Of a DNA stretch of 64,000 bases, positions 48,069 through 58,499 are shown piece after piece; the first letter of the stretch is position 1; every line of letters starts with the position of its first letter. The DNA is from Wolfiporia cocos. Lineage: Eukaryota > Basidiomycota > Agaricomycetes > Polyporales > Phaeolaceae. The stretch spans positions 2,232,001-2,296,000 of the forward strand of contig JACCLO010000011.1 in the NCBI GenBank assembly GCA_029448655.1, written 5' to 3'. The position numbers and the translations under genes were made by a program. The notes under the pieces are model-generated. The model saw nothing but the letters and a program-made list of their open reading frames with translations. It had not been told where the DNA came from and did not search any database.

Positions 48069-50405
48069 CGTGAAATGTCAAAACGGCTTATGTCTAGCTC
48101 AAGAGGTTGAAGGTGGGTGGATGAGAGAGGGTAGAGCGAGGTAAGACGCGACGACGCAGCCTATTATGTGGGCGCCAATCATGAGTGGCTGGATTATCCT
48201 CGCGTATCGCCTTATCTGATGCGCACGGTGCTCACAGAGTCTGCTGGAATGCTGGTCAGTGCTCCTGTCGTGCAGTGATATGACTGTCGCCGTTTCAACG
48301 TATGTCCATACAGACGCCGCCTCCTTGATGGCATTATCTACCGCAAAACTCTACCCTACTGTAGCTCCTCTAAAACTGACTGCTAAGGGTACCATTCGCG
48401 ATTCGCACACGTCTTTATGTCCACCGTGGACACGCAGGTGAACTACTTCCTTGAACACGGGGGAATGATTGCATGGAGGTGTGGGTGTGGGAAGGCCACC
48501 ATGCAACCGGCATTGTTTTACGACGTCTTGACGTCGAACTTGGATTGGCGTAGAGAGTCGTCAATTGGAACTCAGGAATCCATCACTGGAGGCCGGTTTT
48601 CTGTGTTGTCTATTGTCGTGCTGTTAGTTGAGCACGGGAGGACGAACAGAGAGTTGTTGAAGCAGACGGACCGAAAAATGTACATCCCAAGGCATTGAGC
48701 GTTGTCCTGGATATCGCGAACGTTGAGGAGTTAAAGGTCATTCTTGCTCTCTCTAACCGAGCAGCCGTTGAACAAATCGATGCTGGGTTGGCGTCTGCAC
48801 TGTGTCACCATCCCGATGTTGCTTCCCAGTTGCACAATCCGTGAGCACACATGCTGGCTGAGCTGTTGCTCGAAACGATGAAGTAAGTCTGCCATTAAGC
48901 GGAGGGGAACTCAACAGCACCACCATGTGCAACTACAAACGCGATCACGTGTATTGATGTCGACGCGTCTGTGGCGTCGGCGTGCACAGGGGCGGGATGC
49001 ATTTAGCAATCTCGAGAATAACATAACCAGACTTGCGTGTCGTATTGTGAACGATTTATGATATCTCTCTGCGCCACTCATTTACCTTTCATCATAAAGT
49101 CCCCCAGCAGGCATGAGCCGAGGAACGTGGCCGCACCTGACATGATGGCGCCGTCTTCTGCGTCGCATAATCTCAGCAAGCCCTGATCTATACTTCATTG
49201 GTGGAAGCTTTTTCATGGAGCAACATAGCGCTTCCCAGCTGGGTTGTGACTGCATTTGCCTCTTACGGTCAATATAGGAGAGTCATTTTGCTGCATAACA
49301 TCGTGCCGGGAGCTACATGCAGCCGGTTGATGCTGAGTGCCACAACGAGTACAACGGTTTCGCCAGGAAAGTAGCTGCCGTCACGGCCGGCGATCGCATC
49401 TCCCTCCCGAGCGCATGCATATGGCACAAGCCCTTCCTCTCACACGATCCTCGGACTCCTACCTTCCCCTCATGCTCTGTCTCGAGACGGTCCGGCCGAG
49501 CAGAAGTTGCCATGGCGAGAACACGCTCACCAGCCAAGAGACTACCTCTTCGCATCCCTGATGCCGTCGCCCACCAGTGGCGGTATGTCGCCGTCCGCGC
49601 AATCAGCAGCGGGTTCGGGGTTAAGCCATACGCGCCACTCGCGCACACAATCGCCGTGGCCCTTCCGCGGCGCCACGCACACGGCGATTGTCAGGTGTGG
49701 TACGGGGTGCGCGAGGCCCAGGCCGTGAATGTAACACGACGGGTGCGGGCTGACGTGTTCGCTGCGCCGGGCATGCCTGTCGACTCGTGATGGGGCCGCA
49801 CAGCGCGCCGGGGATAGCTGCGGCGTGCACATATGCGTGCGCGCCGGCGGGACAGCATTACGTCCGCCGGCGCGCATCGGGCACTGGAGAGGACGAGGTG
49901 GCCGTCTTGGGGCCCAGGCTTACCCGATGCGTCATCGCACGCGCAAGATCAGGCAAATTCGCATTGGGGCATGCACGACGGCGAGCTCGAGTGCGCCTCT
50001 GTCCGCGGACGAGATCTGTGCGTCGCGCATCGGTGCGATCACGGTGGCGAACCCAGCGAGCAGAGGCGAGATGAGATCGCCGACGCTAGCTCAGGCTCGC
50101 ACAACTCAAACACAGGATCCCATGCGACCGAGCGCGCTACACCCAAGAGGAAGTCAAATTGGCATCCCAGGCGCACGCGGCCCAGAAGCATGCCGCCTGC
50201 CTTCTCCGACGCCTGCCTTCGCGAGGCCCTTATTTCTCACCTCCGTCTCCTCGCCCGCTCGAGCCTGGGAGCCCACCCGGCCTGCCCGCCTTCGCCCCGC
50301 TTCTAGCGTCGCCGCCGCGACGCCCTCACGCTCTTTTGCACCACGCTCGCTCACCGGCTTCGAGCCTTCCTCGATCCTAGCTGCCGCGACCAGACTCCCC
50401 GAGCC
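48069..50405. other. Intergenic region without supported gene
   Basis: About 2.3 kb. ORF 48417-48698 (plus) and several GC-rich ORFs from 49317 to 50400 lack motifs. The last 500 bp is GC-rich and likely holds the promoter and 5' leader of the next gene. Confidence 0.35.
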
Positions 50406-53108
50406 ATGCACACGCGCGCAGCGGCAGCCGTCCGGAGGCACGCGACCCTCAAGCTGAAGGGTGGGCCGCACTCGCCAGGACAGGTCCTGCAGGAGCGCGA
50501 CCCGTCGCTCATCGACCTCCCGATCCCGATCCCCTCCATCCCCATCCTCGAGCCGCTCATCTCCCCGCTCATCGGCGGCGAGCCATGGCCCGCGGCGACC
50601 TCGGGCGAGCCCGCACAGACCGCCACTGCGACTGTTACGACGACAGTTGCCGTGTCTACCACTACGGAGGCCGAGCAGGAGCCCACGCAGGAGACATCTC
50701 GCGCGCCCGCGACTTCGGTGAGCACGACCGTTGAGCCGGCTTCGACACAGGCGCAGACGCAGACGGAGAGTACGGAGACGACGCACGCCGCGCCGACCAG
50801 CCCCGCAGAGGCGTCACCCCCGCCCTCAGCCTCAGCCTCGCCCCCGCCCCCGCCCTCGCCCTCGCCCCCGCCCTCGCCCTCGCCCTCGCAGGCATCACCC
50901 ACCGCCGCGCCCGTGGAGACCTCTCTCGTGCCCATCTCGCTCCCGCCCTCACCCTCGCCCTCGCCCTCACACACGCAGGCGTTGCCCACCGCCGCGCCCG
51001 TGGAGACCTCTCTCACGCCCATCTCGCCCCCTCCCCCTCCGAACAGCCCCCGCCCGACGGACTCCGTGTCCTCACCCGCAGAGCCGACGCCCGCGGGCAG
51101 CTCCGACGCCCACCCCGGCAGCTCCCCTAACGGTCCTAGCAGCGGATCGGCGACTGGAAGCAGCGCCGGCACGCGCGGCACCGCCAGCAGCACGGGCGAC
51201 GACAACAGCGGAAACGCCGCGCCCGGAGACCCTGGAAGCAGCGTTGCTAGCGGGCGCCCCGCGGCGTCGACAGGCGGGGGAAGTGGCCGGTCGGGTGCTG
51301 GGGATGGCGGCGGTGGCGTGGGCGGATCTGAGAGTCTAACGGGATCGCCATCATTACGCCCGAGTCAAACAGGCACAGGCCGCGCGCAGACAGGATCTGT
51401 CACTCCCAGCGCGCGGCCCGCGACAAGCCCCAGTGGGACCCAGCCGATGGGGGCGACGCGCGGGACCGCTGCATCTGGTGCAGCGTTGCAGCCCAGCGGT
51501 GCGGATGCAGCCACAGATGAGGCGCAGACGGCAACGCGCGGGGATGCGTATGGCGGGGGCGCGGTCGCGACGTCCGCTCCGGACGCGGTCGAGAGCGTAG
51601 ACGGCGGGAGGGGCGTCTCGGATGTCAGCGGGAGCGACGTTGGCGGGAGCGCGCTCGCCGTCCTTGCCACGACGGCCTCGGGGACGGGCACACTTTTCCA
51701 CTACGTCGGAACGTCTGCCTCCACGCATGCTGTATTACCTGTCGGCACCGGCACGCGCCTCCCCTCGCTCTCAAGCTCTCAACAAAGCCAGCCCGGCACC
51801 GGCCCCCCGCCCTCGAGCCGCCCCACATCCCAACGCGACGCGCACGCCCTGTCAAAAGGCGCGATCGCAGCCATGACCGTCCTCCTCGGCCTCGCGCTCC
51901 TCCTCGCGCTCCGGCGGCGCTCGAAGGCGCGGCGCGCGGCGCGCAGGCGCAGGTGGCTCTTCCGCGGGCGCACGGCGGACGTGCACGCGCCAGTGAGCAG
52001 CGCGTGGTTCTTCGCGCGCGCGCACGACCGCCACCCGAGCTTCGGCGCCGGCGCGGGGGACGACACCCTCTCGGAGCACGTCACCATGTGCGCAGGCGAG
52101 CTCGCGTCCGTCTCCCCGACGCCACCCCCGCCGACGTCGCCAAAACCAACGCCGCCGATACCGACCCTGCCGCCGATGCCGACGTCGCCTCCGCCCCCGC
52201 CGAGCCGCCGCCCGCCCGCGCTGGACCTGCGCGAGCCGCACACGCACGCGGCGCGGGTGTGGCCGAGCGAGCTGCACGGGCTGGACTTCCCGCCGCCCCC
52301 GCGCGCGCCGACGGTCGCGTCCGTGCCGCGCCCGACGGTGCGCAGCCCGGACCGCGAGCGCGCGAGCGCGGGCGCGGACAGCGATGTGCTCGGCGCGTGG
52401 GGGCAGTGGGCGTGGGACGCGCAGGAGGCGCGGGAGGAGGGCGCGGCGCGATCGTCCATGTGCGTGCGCCCGTTCTCGGCGTCCGAGGCGTGGCAGTTCC
52501 CGCGCCCGCCCTCGCACGCGCACGTGCACGGGGAGGCAGAGCGCGAGGCCGAGCGCGACCTCATCAACCTGCGCACGCCGACGCTGGGCTCGGAGGAGTC
52601 GGCGGGGGCGGGCTCGTCGGCGGAGTACGTCACCGCGCCAGAGACCTCCACCCCGCCCAGCGACGGCACAAGCGGGAGCGGCGGGCACACGCCGCCGAGC
52701 ACGCAGAGCGCGTGCACGGCGCCGAGCCGGCCGGGCACGGCGCAGTACGCGCCGTCGCTCGCGAGCGCGGACGGGTCGATCGGCGCGCACTTTGCGCGCG
52801 TCGAGACGATCCGCCGCCCGTTCGCGCCCGCGCTGCCCGACGAGATGGCCGTCGCGCCCGGCGAGCGCGTGCGCATGCTCCGCCGGTTCGACGACGGCTG
52901 GGCGGAGGCGGTCAAGCTCGGCGCAGACCCCGCCGCCGGGGCGGTCGCGCGCGGGCTCATCCCCATCGACTGTCTGCGCATGCCTGGCGAGGAGCTGCCG
53001 GCGTTCCTCGCGGCGAAGCGGCTGAGCAGCTATCGTGGCGCGCGCTCGCCGAGCCCTGGATTGAGGGAGTGGGAGGGAGAGGAGATGGGAACGTGGGAGG
53101 CCGTTTGA
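50406..53108 (+). CDS. Fus1-like single-pass membrane protein with SH3 domain
   Basis: A single exon of 900 codons with extreme GC at third positions. Residues of about 60-480 are Thr/Ser/Pro/Ala/Gly-rich, mucin-like and probably O-mannosylated. A membrane helix GAIAAMTVLLGLALLLAL (about 486-503) is followed by a basic stop-transfer stretch RRRSKARRAARRRRW. The cytoplasmic part is Pro-rich and ends in an SH3 domain at about 801-858, with ALPDEMAV, GERVRMLRRFDDGWAEAV and GLIPIDCL corresponding to the ALYDF, DGWW and PxNY regions. This order (glycosylated ectodomain, one helix, C-terminal SH3) is that of yeast Fus1, a mating cell-fusion factor, and of related sensors. No convincing signal peptide is seen in MHTRAAAAVRR, so either the helix itself is the anchor or an upstream exon is missed. 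Confidence 0.82.
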   Translation: MHTRAAAAVRRHATLKLKGGPHSPGQVLQERDPSLIDLPIPIPSIPILEPLISPLIGGEPWPAATSGEPAQTATATVTTTVAVSTTTEAEQEPTQETSRAPATSVSTTVEPASTQAQTQTESTETTHAAPTSPAEASPPPSASASPPPPPSPSPPPSPSPSQASPTAAPVETSLVPISLPPSPSPSPSHTQALPTAAPVETSLTPISPPPPPNSPRPTDSVSSPAEPTPAGSSDAHPGSSPNGPSSGSATGSSAGTRGTASSTGDDNSGNAAPGDPGSSVASGRPAASTGGGSGRSGAGDGGGGVGGSESLTGSPSLRPSQTGTGRAQTGSVTPSARPATSPSGTQPMGATRGTAASGAALQPSGADAATDEAQTATRGDAYGGGAVATSAPDAVESVDGGRGVSDVSGSDVGGSALAVLATTASGTGTLFHYVGTSASTHAVLPVGTGTRLPSLSSSQQSQPGTGPPPSSRPTSQRDAHALSKGAIAAMTVLLGLALLLALRRRSKARRAARRRRWLFRGRTADVHAPVSSAWFFARAHDRHPSFGAGAGDDTLSEHVTMCAGELASVSPTPPPPTSPKPTPPIPTLPPMPTSPPPPPSRRPPALDLREPHTHAARVWPSELHGLDFPPPPRAPTVASVPRPTVRSPDRERASAGADSDVLGAWGQWAWDAQEAREEGAARSSMCVRPFSASEAWQFPRPPSHAHVHGEAEREAERDLINLRTPTLGSEESAGAGSSAEYVTAPETSTPPSDGTSGSGGHTPPSTQSACTAPSRPGTAQYAPSLASADGSIGAHFARVETIRRPFAPALPDEMAVAPGERVRMLRRFDDGWAEAVKLGADPAAGAVARGLIPIDCLRMPGEELPAFLAAKRLSSYRGARSPSPGLREWEGEEMGTWEAV
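50870..51035 (+). repeat. Internal tandem duplication in the Fus1-like gene
   Basis: Two adjacent copies of about 75-85 bp encode QASPTAAPVETSLVPIS and QALPTAAPVETSLTPIS, each after a CCCTCGCCCTCG (Pro-Ser) run. This indicates recent expansion of the ectodomain. Confidence 0.75.
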
Positions 53109-54211
53109 TGCGGCCATCCTGCTCTCAGAGTATATGTGTCTCTATAGTGAGTAGCCGATCTGAGTTGCTCATTGGACGCTTGCTGACCTTGATTCGAATA
53201 GAAAATGTTTTGTCGCTTCTATCTACTACCGTCTGTCATTCACGTCGCTCGTTGCACTCACCCTACGTCATTGTACTCTACACGCGCAAGGTATCCCGCT
53301 ATTGAAGAGCTTTATGGTTGACTATATCGTATACCCTCTCGTTGTGCAAGGACATTTAAAGGAACTAGTGTATACAGTCGCGCTGCCAACCCTTGTCACA
53401 TTGTTATCTACGCATCTTGCTTTCCTCCTGGACGGACATGGTTTACATCAGGTGTAACATATTGCTGCGCAAACCCACTTCGCTGCTTCTTTTCACACTC
53501 CCGGCACATAGAAATCTGCTTTACAGTTGTTGCGCTTGGATACAGGTGAACCCCCACCTGGTCTCTTAATCACAGCTCGTTTCACACCAGACATCTGCCA
53601 GTAATGCATACTATCATTGACAAAAGGTACAGTACGGTCATGCATCCAGCAGCATGCAGAACGCAGGATAATGTCAGCCCCATATACTACCCCAGTTTCC
53701 GGCACGGTCCTCGCAACGGCAGGAGTCCCACGTGGGGCTTATCGTATAAACCACTCGATTATTCATCTAGCCTTTCCATCCGCGAGGACGCACGACCAGT
53801 GCGGGAGTCGTGAAGGCAGGCAGGCCCGCCTCCCACTCCTACGACCGCAGTGGCCGGCTGCCGGATCCTCCGGAAGGTGGCAAGCACGCGCTCGCCTGGG
53901 ATCGGACCAGGGCGAGCGGCGCAGCCTCCCGAAGGGCCGGCTCGAGGCAGCAGGGTCAGATTCATCACGGCAGGAGCGGCCAATGAGCGGAGGCAATGCA
54001 ACATGATCTAGATGCTAGATGCCGTCGGGCCCGGCCTTGGAGCACCTTCCCGCGAACGGATCAACTTGCGAGATTGGAGAAGGTGAGAGGTGCATCGACA
54101 CACAGCACAAGCAAGGGACACCTAGCAAAATGAATGGATTCAACAGCGGTTTACAACAGATGCGGTCAAATAAACAAAAGAGACGCTCAGGGCGCCCGGG
54201 TCGTAGAGCCG
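53109..54211. other. Convergent 3' spacer
   Basis: 1.1 kb between two stop codons. 53110-53420 is AT-richer, UTR-like. 53800-53990 is GC-rich with chance ORFs on both strands. No gene seen. Confidence 0.4.
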
Positions 54212-56739
54212 TCAAGCACTAGGGAAAGTTCGCATGGGCGCATGCCCGTTACGCTTGGATGAGCCGCTGTAGCTCGCGTAATATTCGTCGTTGGGAGCTG
54301 GACCAGGACCAGGAGCCATTGCCGGGTATGCGTGCATGATGCTCGCGAAGGGCGCCGGCACGGGCGGGGGAGACGAAACATAGTGACGCGACGAGCCGGG
54401 CTCCCCGTTGTGTGCATGCGCGGATGAGCTAGCTTGGTATGGAGAGCGGTGGTGAGAGTGAGGTGAGGCGACAGACGTGTGCGAGAGAGAGCGGGGTGGA
54501 GGCGGCGGTGAGTAGCGGTCGCGTTCACGCTCCCTCTCGCGTTCTCTGTCGCGATCCCGGTCTCGGCCTCTGTCCCTCTCGCGGTGTAGAGAGGGCGAGT
54601 GCGACGAGGAATGGTGCTGACGAGGGGATTCATTGCGCATAGAAACATCGTTGCTTCCATAATCATCATAGACGACGCTAGCCCGTGAGCCGCGTCGTTC
54701 TCGGCGTGGTGGATCGTGATGGGGCATGTCGCCTTCACGAACGGGCGGAGGCCCATAATCTGGATACTCTTGGTGGAACGTTAGAGGCCTTGTATGCGGG
54801 TGAGGAGGCGGAGGCAGAGGGTGTCCTCGGCTAGGGTCCTCGCCGTCGAATGGGATGATCCGGAGCTCTCCCGGCCGGTCGACGTCCATATCATCGCGGC
54901 CATGGAAGTACCCGTTCGCCTGCCTTTCTTCGTGTTCATCTGGCAGGGCGGGAGTCACGGGGGCGTGTCGCCCCCCAAGTGGCCTGTGGGCAGGGAATGA
55001 GTCACTGCACAACTGTCACACGACGGTGGCTATCGGACGCAGCGAACGCACTCACCCGCCTTCGATAAAGTGCTGCCATACATAGTCCTTCAGCTGGCGC
55101 GCATTGGGAAGCTCCTGGATGAGGTGCTTAATCGTGTTTTGCCCGAGGCCAAAGAAGTCTGGACCCGAGACGGAGTTCGAGTGCTGGCGATTGCGGATCA
55201 GGTTCGCGTCTTTCACGATGCTCGACCACGCGCCCGTCGCGGTGCCGGAATAGATAGGCTCGTGAGGGCGGTCGGCGGCAATGATGCGGAACTTGGGGCC
55301 GTCGCCTCCGTCGAGGATGGTGCAGTGGTATACTACCTCGGCATTCGGATCAATGGTCGAGAGGTAGCGCCTACAGGGATCAGCTGAGCCAATGATATAA
55401 CTATACTGAACAAGACTGACATACCTTTGCACCTCGTAGCCGATGGGGAAGATGTAGCGTTCAGTGTGGAAGTGCTCGCGCATGCACACCTCACCGAGGT
55501 TGTGCACGGTCATGATGCCGACTGTGAGCGGCAGCAAGGGCCTGCCGCTCTGGTCGCGCGGGACCATGGGTATGCTGTAGCTCTTGCTTTGCACTGTGTG
55601 CGCCTTCAGCCGCTTCGGCTTTGTGTGACGCTGCATGTCTGAAGGTCTGCTAGGGGCCAGCCCGCCCGACGACGACGTCCGGAGTGTCATCTGCATCTGC
55701 GACGGGGGCTGGGTCACCGTGCCAGGAGGTGGAGGCGGAGGTACTGAGTTTGGGCCGGCTTGGTGGTAATGCGGCGACAGCATCGCAGGAGCGGGATATT
55801 CCTCGCGCGGAGAAACCACTGGTGACATCGGCGACTCGGAGCGTGGTGGTGGGTGGTGAGGATGATGAGGGACCATGCCATGCTGTGGTGGTGGCGGCGG
55901 AGGAGGATGCTGATGTGGTTGGCTATGCATGGCCGAAGACGATGGAGGCATCATACCAGCTTCCGCAGGAGGAGCGGGGGGTTTGAGGCGCAGACGCGTA
56001 CCCGAGCTCGACACTAGGATGGGCGCGTTCCCGTTTCCTGGCCCGGGCTGCACAGGCGCATACGTTAACGGCATAGCCTGCTCTTTGCCCTTCGGTACCC
56101 GGGGACGCCGTGCTGCACGACGCGCCTCTCGTGCCTCCTCTTCCTGCCGCTCCTTCAGCTCTGCCTCCTGGCGCTTACGCGCTTCAGGTCCAATATGCCT
56201 CGACAACATTACTGGGTCCACCGCCGGATCCTCAGCCTCGAACTCTTCGATAGCAAGCCGCAGGTTGTTGTCGAACGCCTTCTGGTTACGCGAGCTGACG
56301 AGGATCTTCGGGTATGCTGAGTATATTGGTCCAGGGATGCCGTCGACGGCCTGGCCATTTTGCAGCTGTTTCTGAAGTTCCGCGATGCGGTCCATGAGTA
56401 GCCTGCACAGAAGGTGAGACACGACACCGCCATGTTTGGTAGAGACTCACTGCCGTTCGTGTCTCCATTTTATGTTTCGCTCGCCCGAACTTCTGAGAGA
56501 GATGATACACTCTTTGTGTTTCTGAAAAAGTGTGAACCAGTGATGTACGCAGACCACTAAGAGTTGCTCACTTCTTCGAGTTCAAAATACTTTCGCTTCA
56601 AGCTCCTGTACTTCTCGACCAGATCTGGCTCCTTTTGGGGCGGCGCCTGAGCAGGCACGGGTGGTGGACCCATAATGGTATCCTGGGGAGGACCCATGGC
56701 GGGAGGAGGGGCCATGGCTAGTCTGTTGGCACGACTCAT
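54212..56739 (-). CDS. FYRN/FYRC-domain nuclear protein (TBRG1-like)
   Basis: Five exons (56739-56572, 56521-56451, 56402-55425, 55370-55056, 54983-54212) give 767 residues. An N-terminal coiled coil (KYRSLKRKYFELEE, LLMDRIAELQKQLQ) is followed by charged and Pro/His-rich disorder. FYRN is at about 360-410 (PLTVGIMTVHNLGEV and HTERYIFPIGYEVQRRYLS) and FYRC at about 412-500 (VVYHCTILDGGDGPKFRI and EPIYSGTATGAWSSIV). The pair of FY-rich halves outside a SET methyltransferase matches TBRG1 and its fungal relatives, chromatin-associated proteins. The C-terminal 250 residues are disordered and include an RD/RE run (about 644-667, RGRDRDRDRERERERE) as in RNA-processing factors. No SET domain is present. 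The true start is ATG at 56739; upstream frames open only from GTG. Confidence 0.88.
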
Positions 56740-58499
56740 GGTATGATGAGAGAGGAAAGAGAGAGACGGATAAGGCGGGCTCGTGCTGGGGTCCAGGGCA
56801 GGCGAAGCGACCGTCGCCACCTATTTGGTCCGATATAAATCCCACATTGAAACACTAGTCAGCTCCCCATTATTCCAATCACGCAGATCATATGCTTCCT
56901 CGACAACCTTCTTCAACGCAAAAGACAACACGGCAATGACAACACTCTACGCGCGCATATAGCCTCAAAGATCCCTCTGTGTCGCCCCCGGCAGCGCGGG
57001 AGGTTGTCCGGATGACCTCGGTGCCAGCGGGTGGTTGCGATTTCATGACACCGCGCGGCGTGGCGTTGATTGACTGTTTTGGTAGGCATAGACGCCGGAA
57101 CCTTCTTCCCACTACGCCGGGACCCCAGAACCGCCATCCTCGAGATCACGTCAGCGGTCGCAGCCTCGGTCAGGGCTACTTGGCCTACGGGCGCAACTGT
57201 CCATCCGGGGCCTCTGTTCTTCGAGGAACTTGAGCAATGCCACCCGACGCACGGGCCCTCTGTGCTGTGAAGGTTTCGGGGTGTTATGACACAGGCGCCA
57301 AAGCAATCATGTTCGGGATCAGTCCATGTGTCCAGAATGCACTGTTCAAATCGGGGGCTTCCATCTCTGATATCGAATCCCGGATATCCTCCAAATAGCC
57401 CCACTGTTCGCCTGCAGTGCATCACCGCTGCGACCCGCTGATGTAACAGCCCGCATTGCATGGTGAGACAAGACCGCCGCATCAACTTTACCCTATTCGT
57501 CTATTAACCTGCCCGATATGGTAATTTCCAGTTTGCACTTCTGTCCGGGTTTGCTGTGCTTGTGGGACTGGAGAGCCCCTGGTGCAAACCACTGAGAGTT
57601 TCATTCTCAAGGCACGCATGCGGCTCGCCGTAACCACCTCATGCAGTGTCATAGGGCGAGTATAAGCTCCGGCAACGGGAGTCATGATACTTCCGAAGCA
57701 CGATGGTGGCGTGAATGTTTGTTCCAGAGGGACCGTACCTGGGTCGCCTCAGCATCTACATAGCAACTCTACCCACATGTGGTCATGATAAGGCAAAACT
57801 TACTATTTCATTCCCGTATGGGAAAAGAAGCTTACCTGCTTCGTCGCACAATGTCCAATCGGTACACTGGGATCCGAAATTTGATGAGACTTCTTTATCA
57901 CAATTGAAAATGTAGTCTCCTCGTTATCGCCGCCACACGCCACCGTCTCATCACGCCAAGATGGGTACAACATTGCTATGATGCAGACACAGCCTCGGAT
58001 AGGCAATACATACATTCTATGCGTCGTAGACAGCGTCAGTCCCATTACACCGCTCTAGCTAATTAAATTAGCATAACGTATCCTGGGACAACTCGTCATA
58101 TCATGTGGCGTCAGCCTATAAAGATACGTGCGTGCGACTCAAGGAGATATGGACACAGACAGAACATAGAATCGTTAACACAGCTGCAAATGACACATGA
58201 TGAGACAAGACGAGATGAAAATGGACGAGACAGGAGAAGGCCAAACGAATGGCTTACGTAGAGACGCCCGCGAAGTACATGTACGCGAAGGCCAAGATAG
58301 GACAGAACAACAGAAGTCAAGAGGGATGACAACACGAAGGTATTTTGATTGGAGTTCGATGAAAGAGAGAACATATCTTGCTAAGGAGGGGATGGCTTGC
58401 GTGCGCCGCCCATAGATTATTAAGTAACGACCCAACCTGCTGAGTACTCCCCGTCACAATGCTGTGGGAGAGAAACGCAAGGCTGACTCACTTAGGACG
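56740..58499. other. Intergenic region without supported gene
   Basis: 1.76 kb with short ORFs only (for example 56913-57485 minus). From 58110 to 58440 the sequence is rich in GAGA/AAG on the plus strand (TCTC on minus), consistent with the 3' region of the gene at 58500. No domain is seen. Confidence 0.35.

Noticed and set aside
51779..53305. Overlapping ORFs of 400-450 codons on both strands over the Fus1-like gene
   Set aside because: High GC suppresses stop codons in other frames; their translations are Arg/Ala shadows without domains, while the plus frame from 50406 has a membrane helix and SH3.
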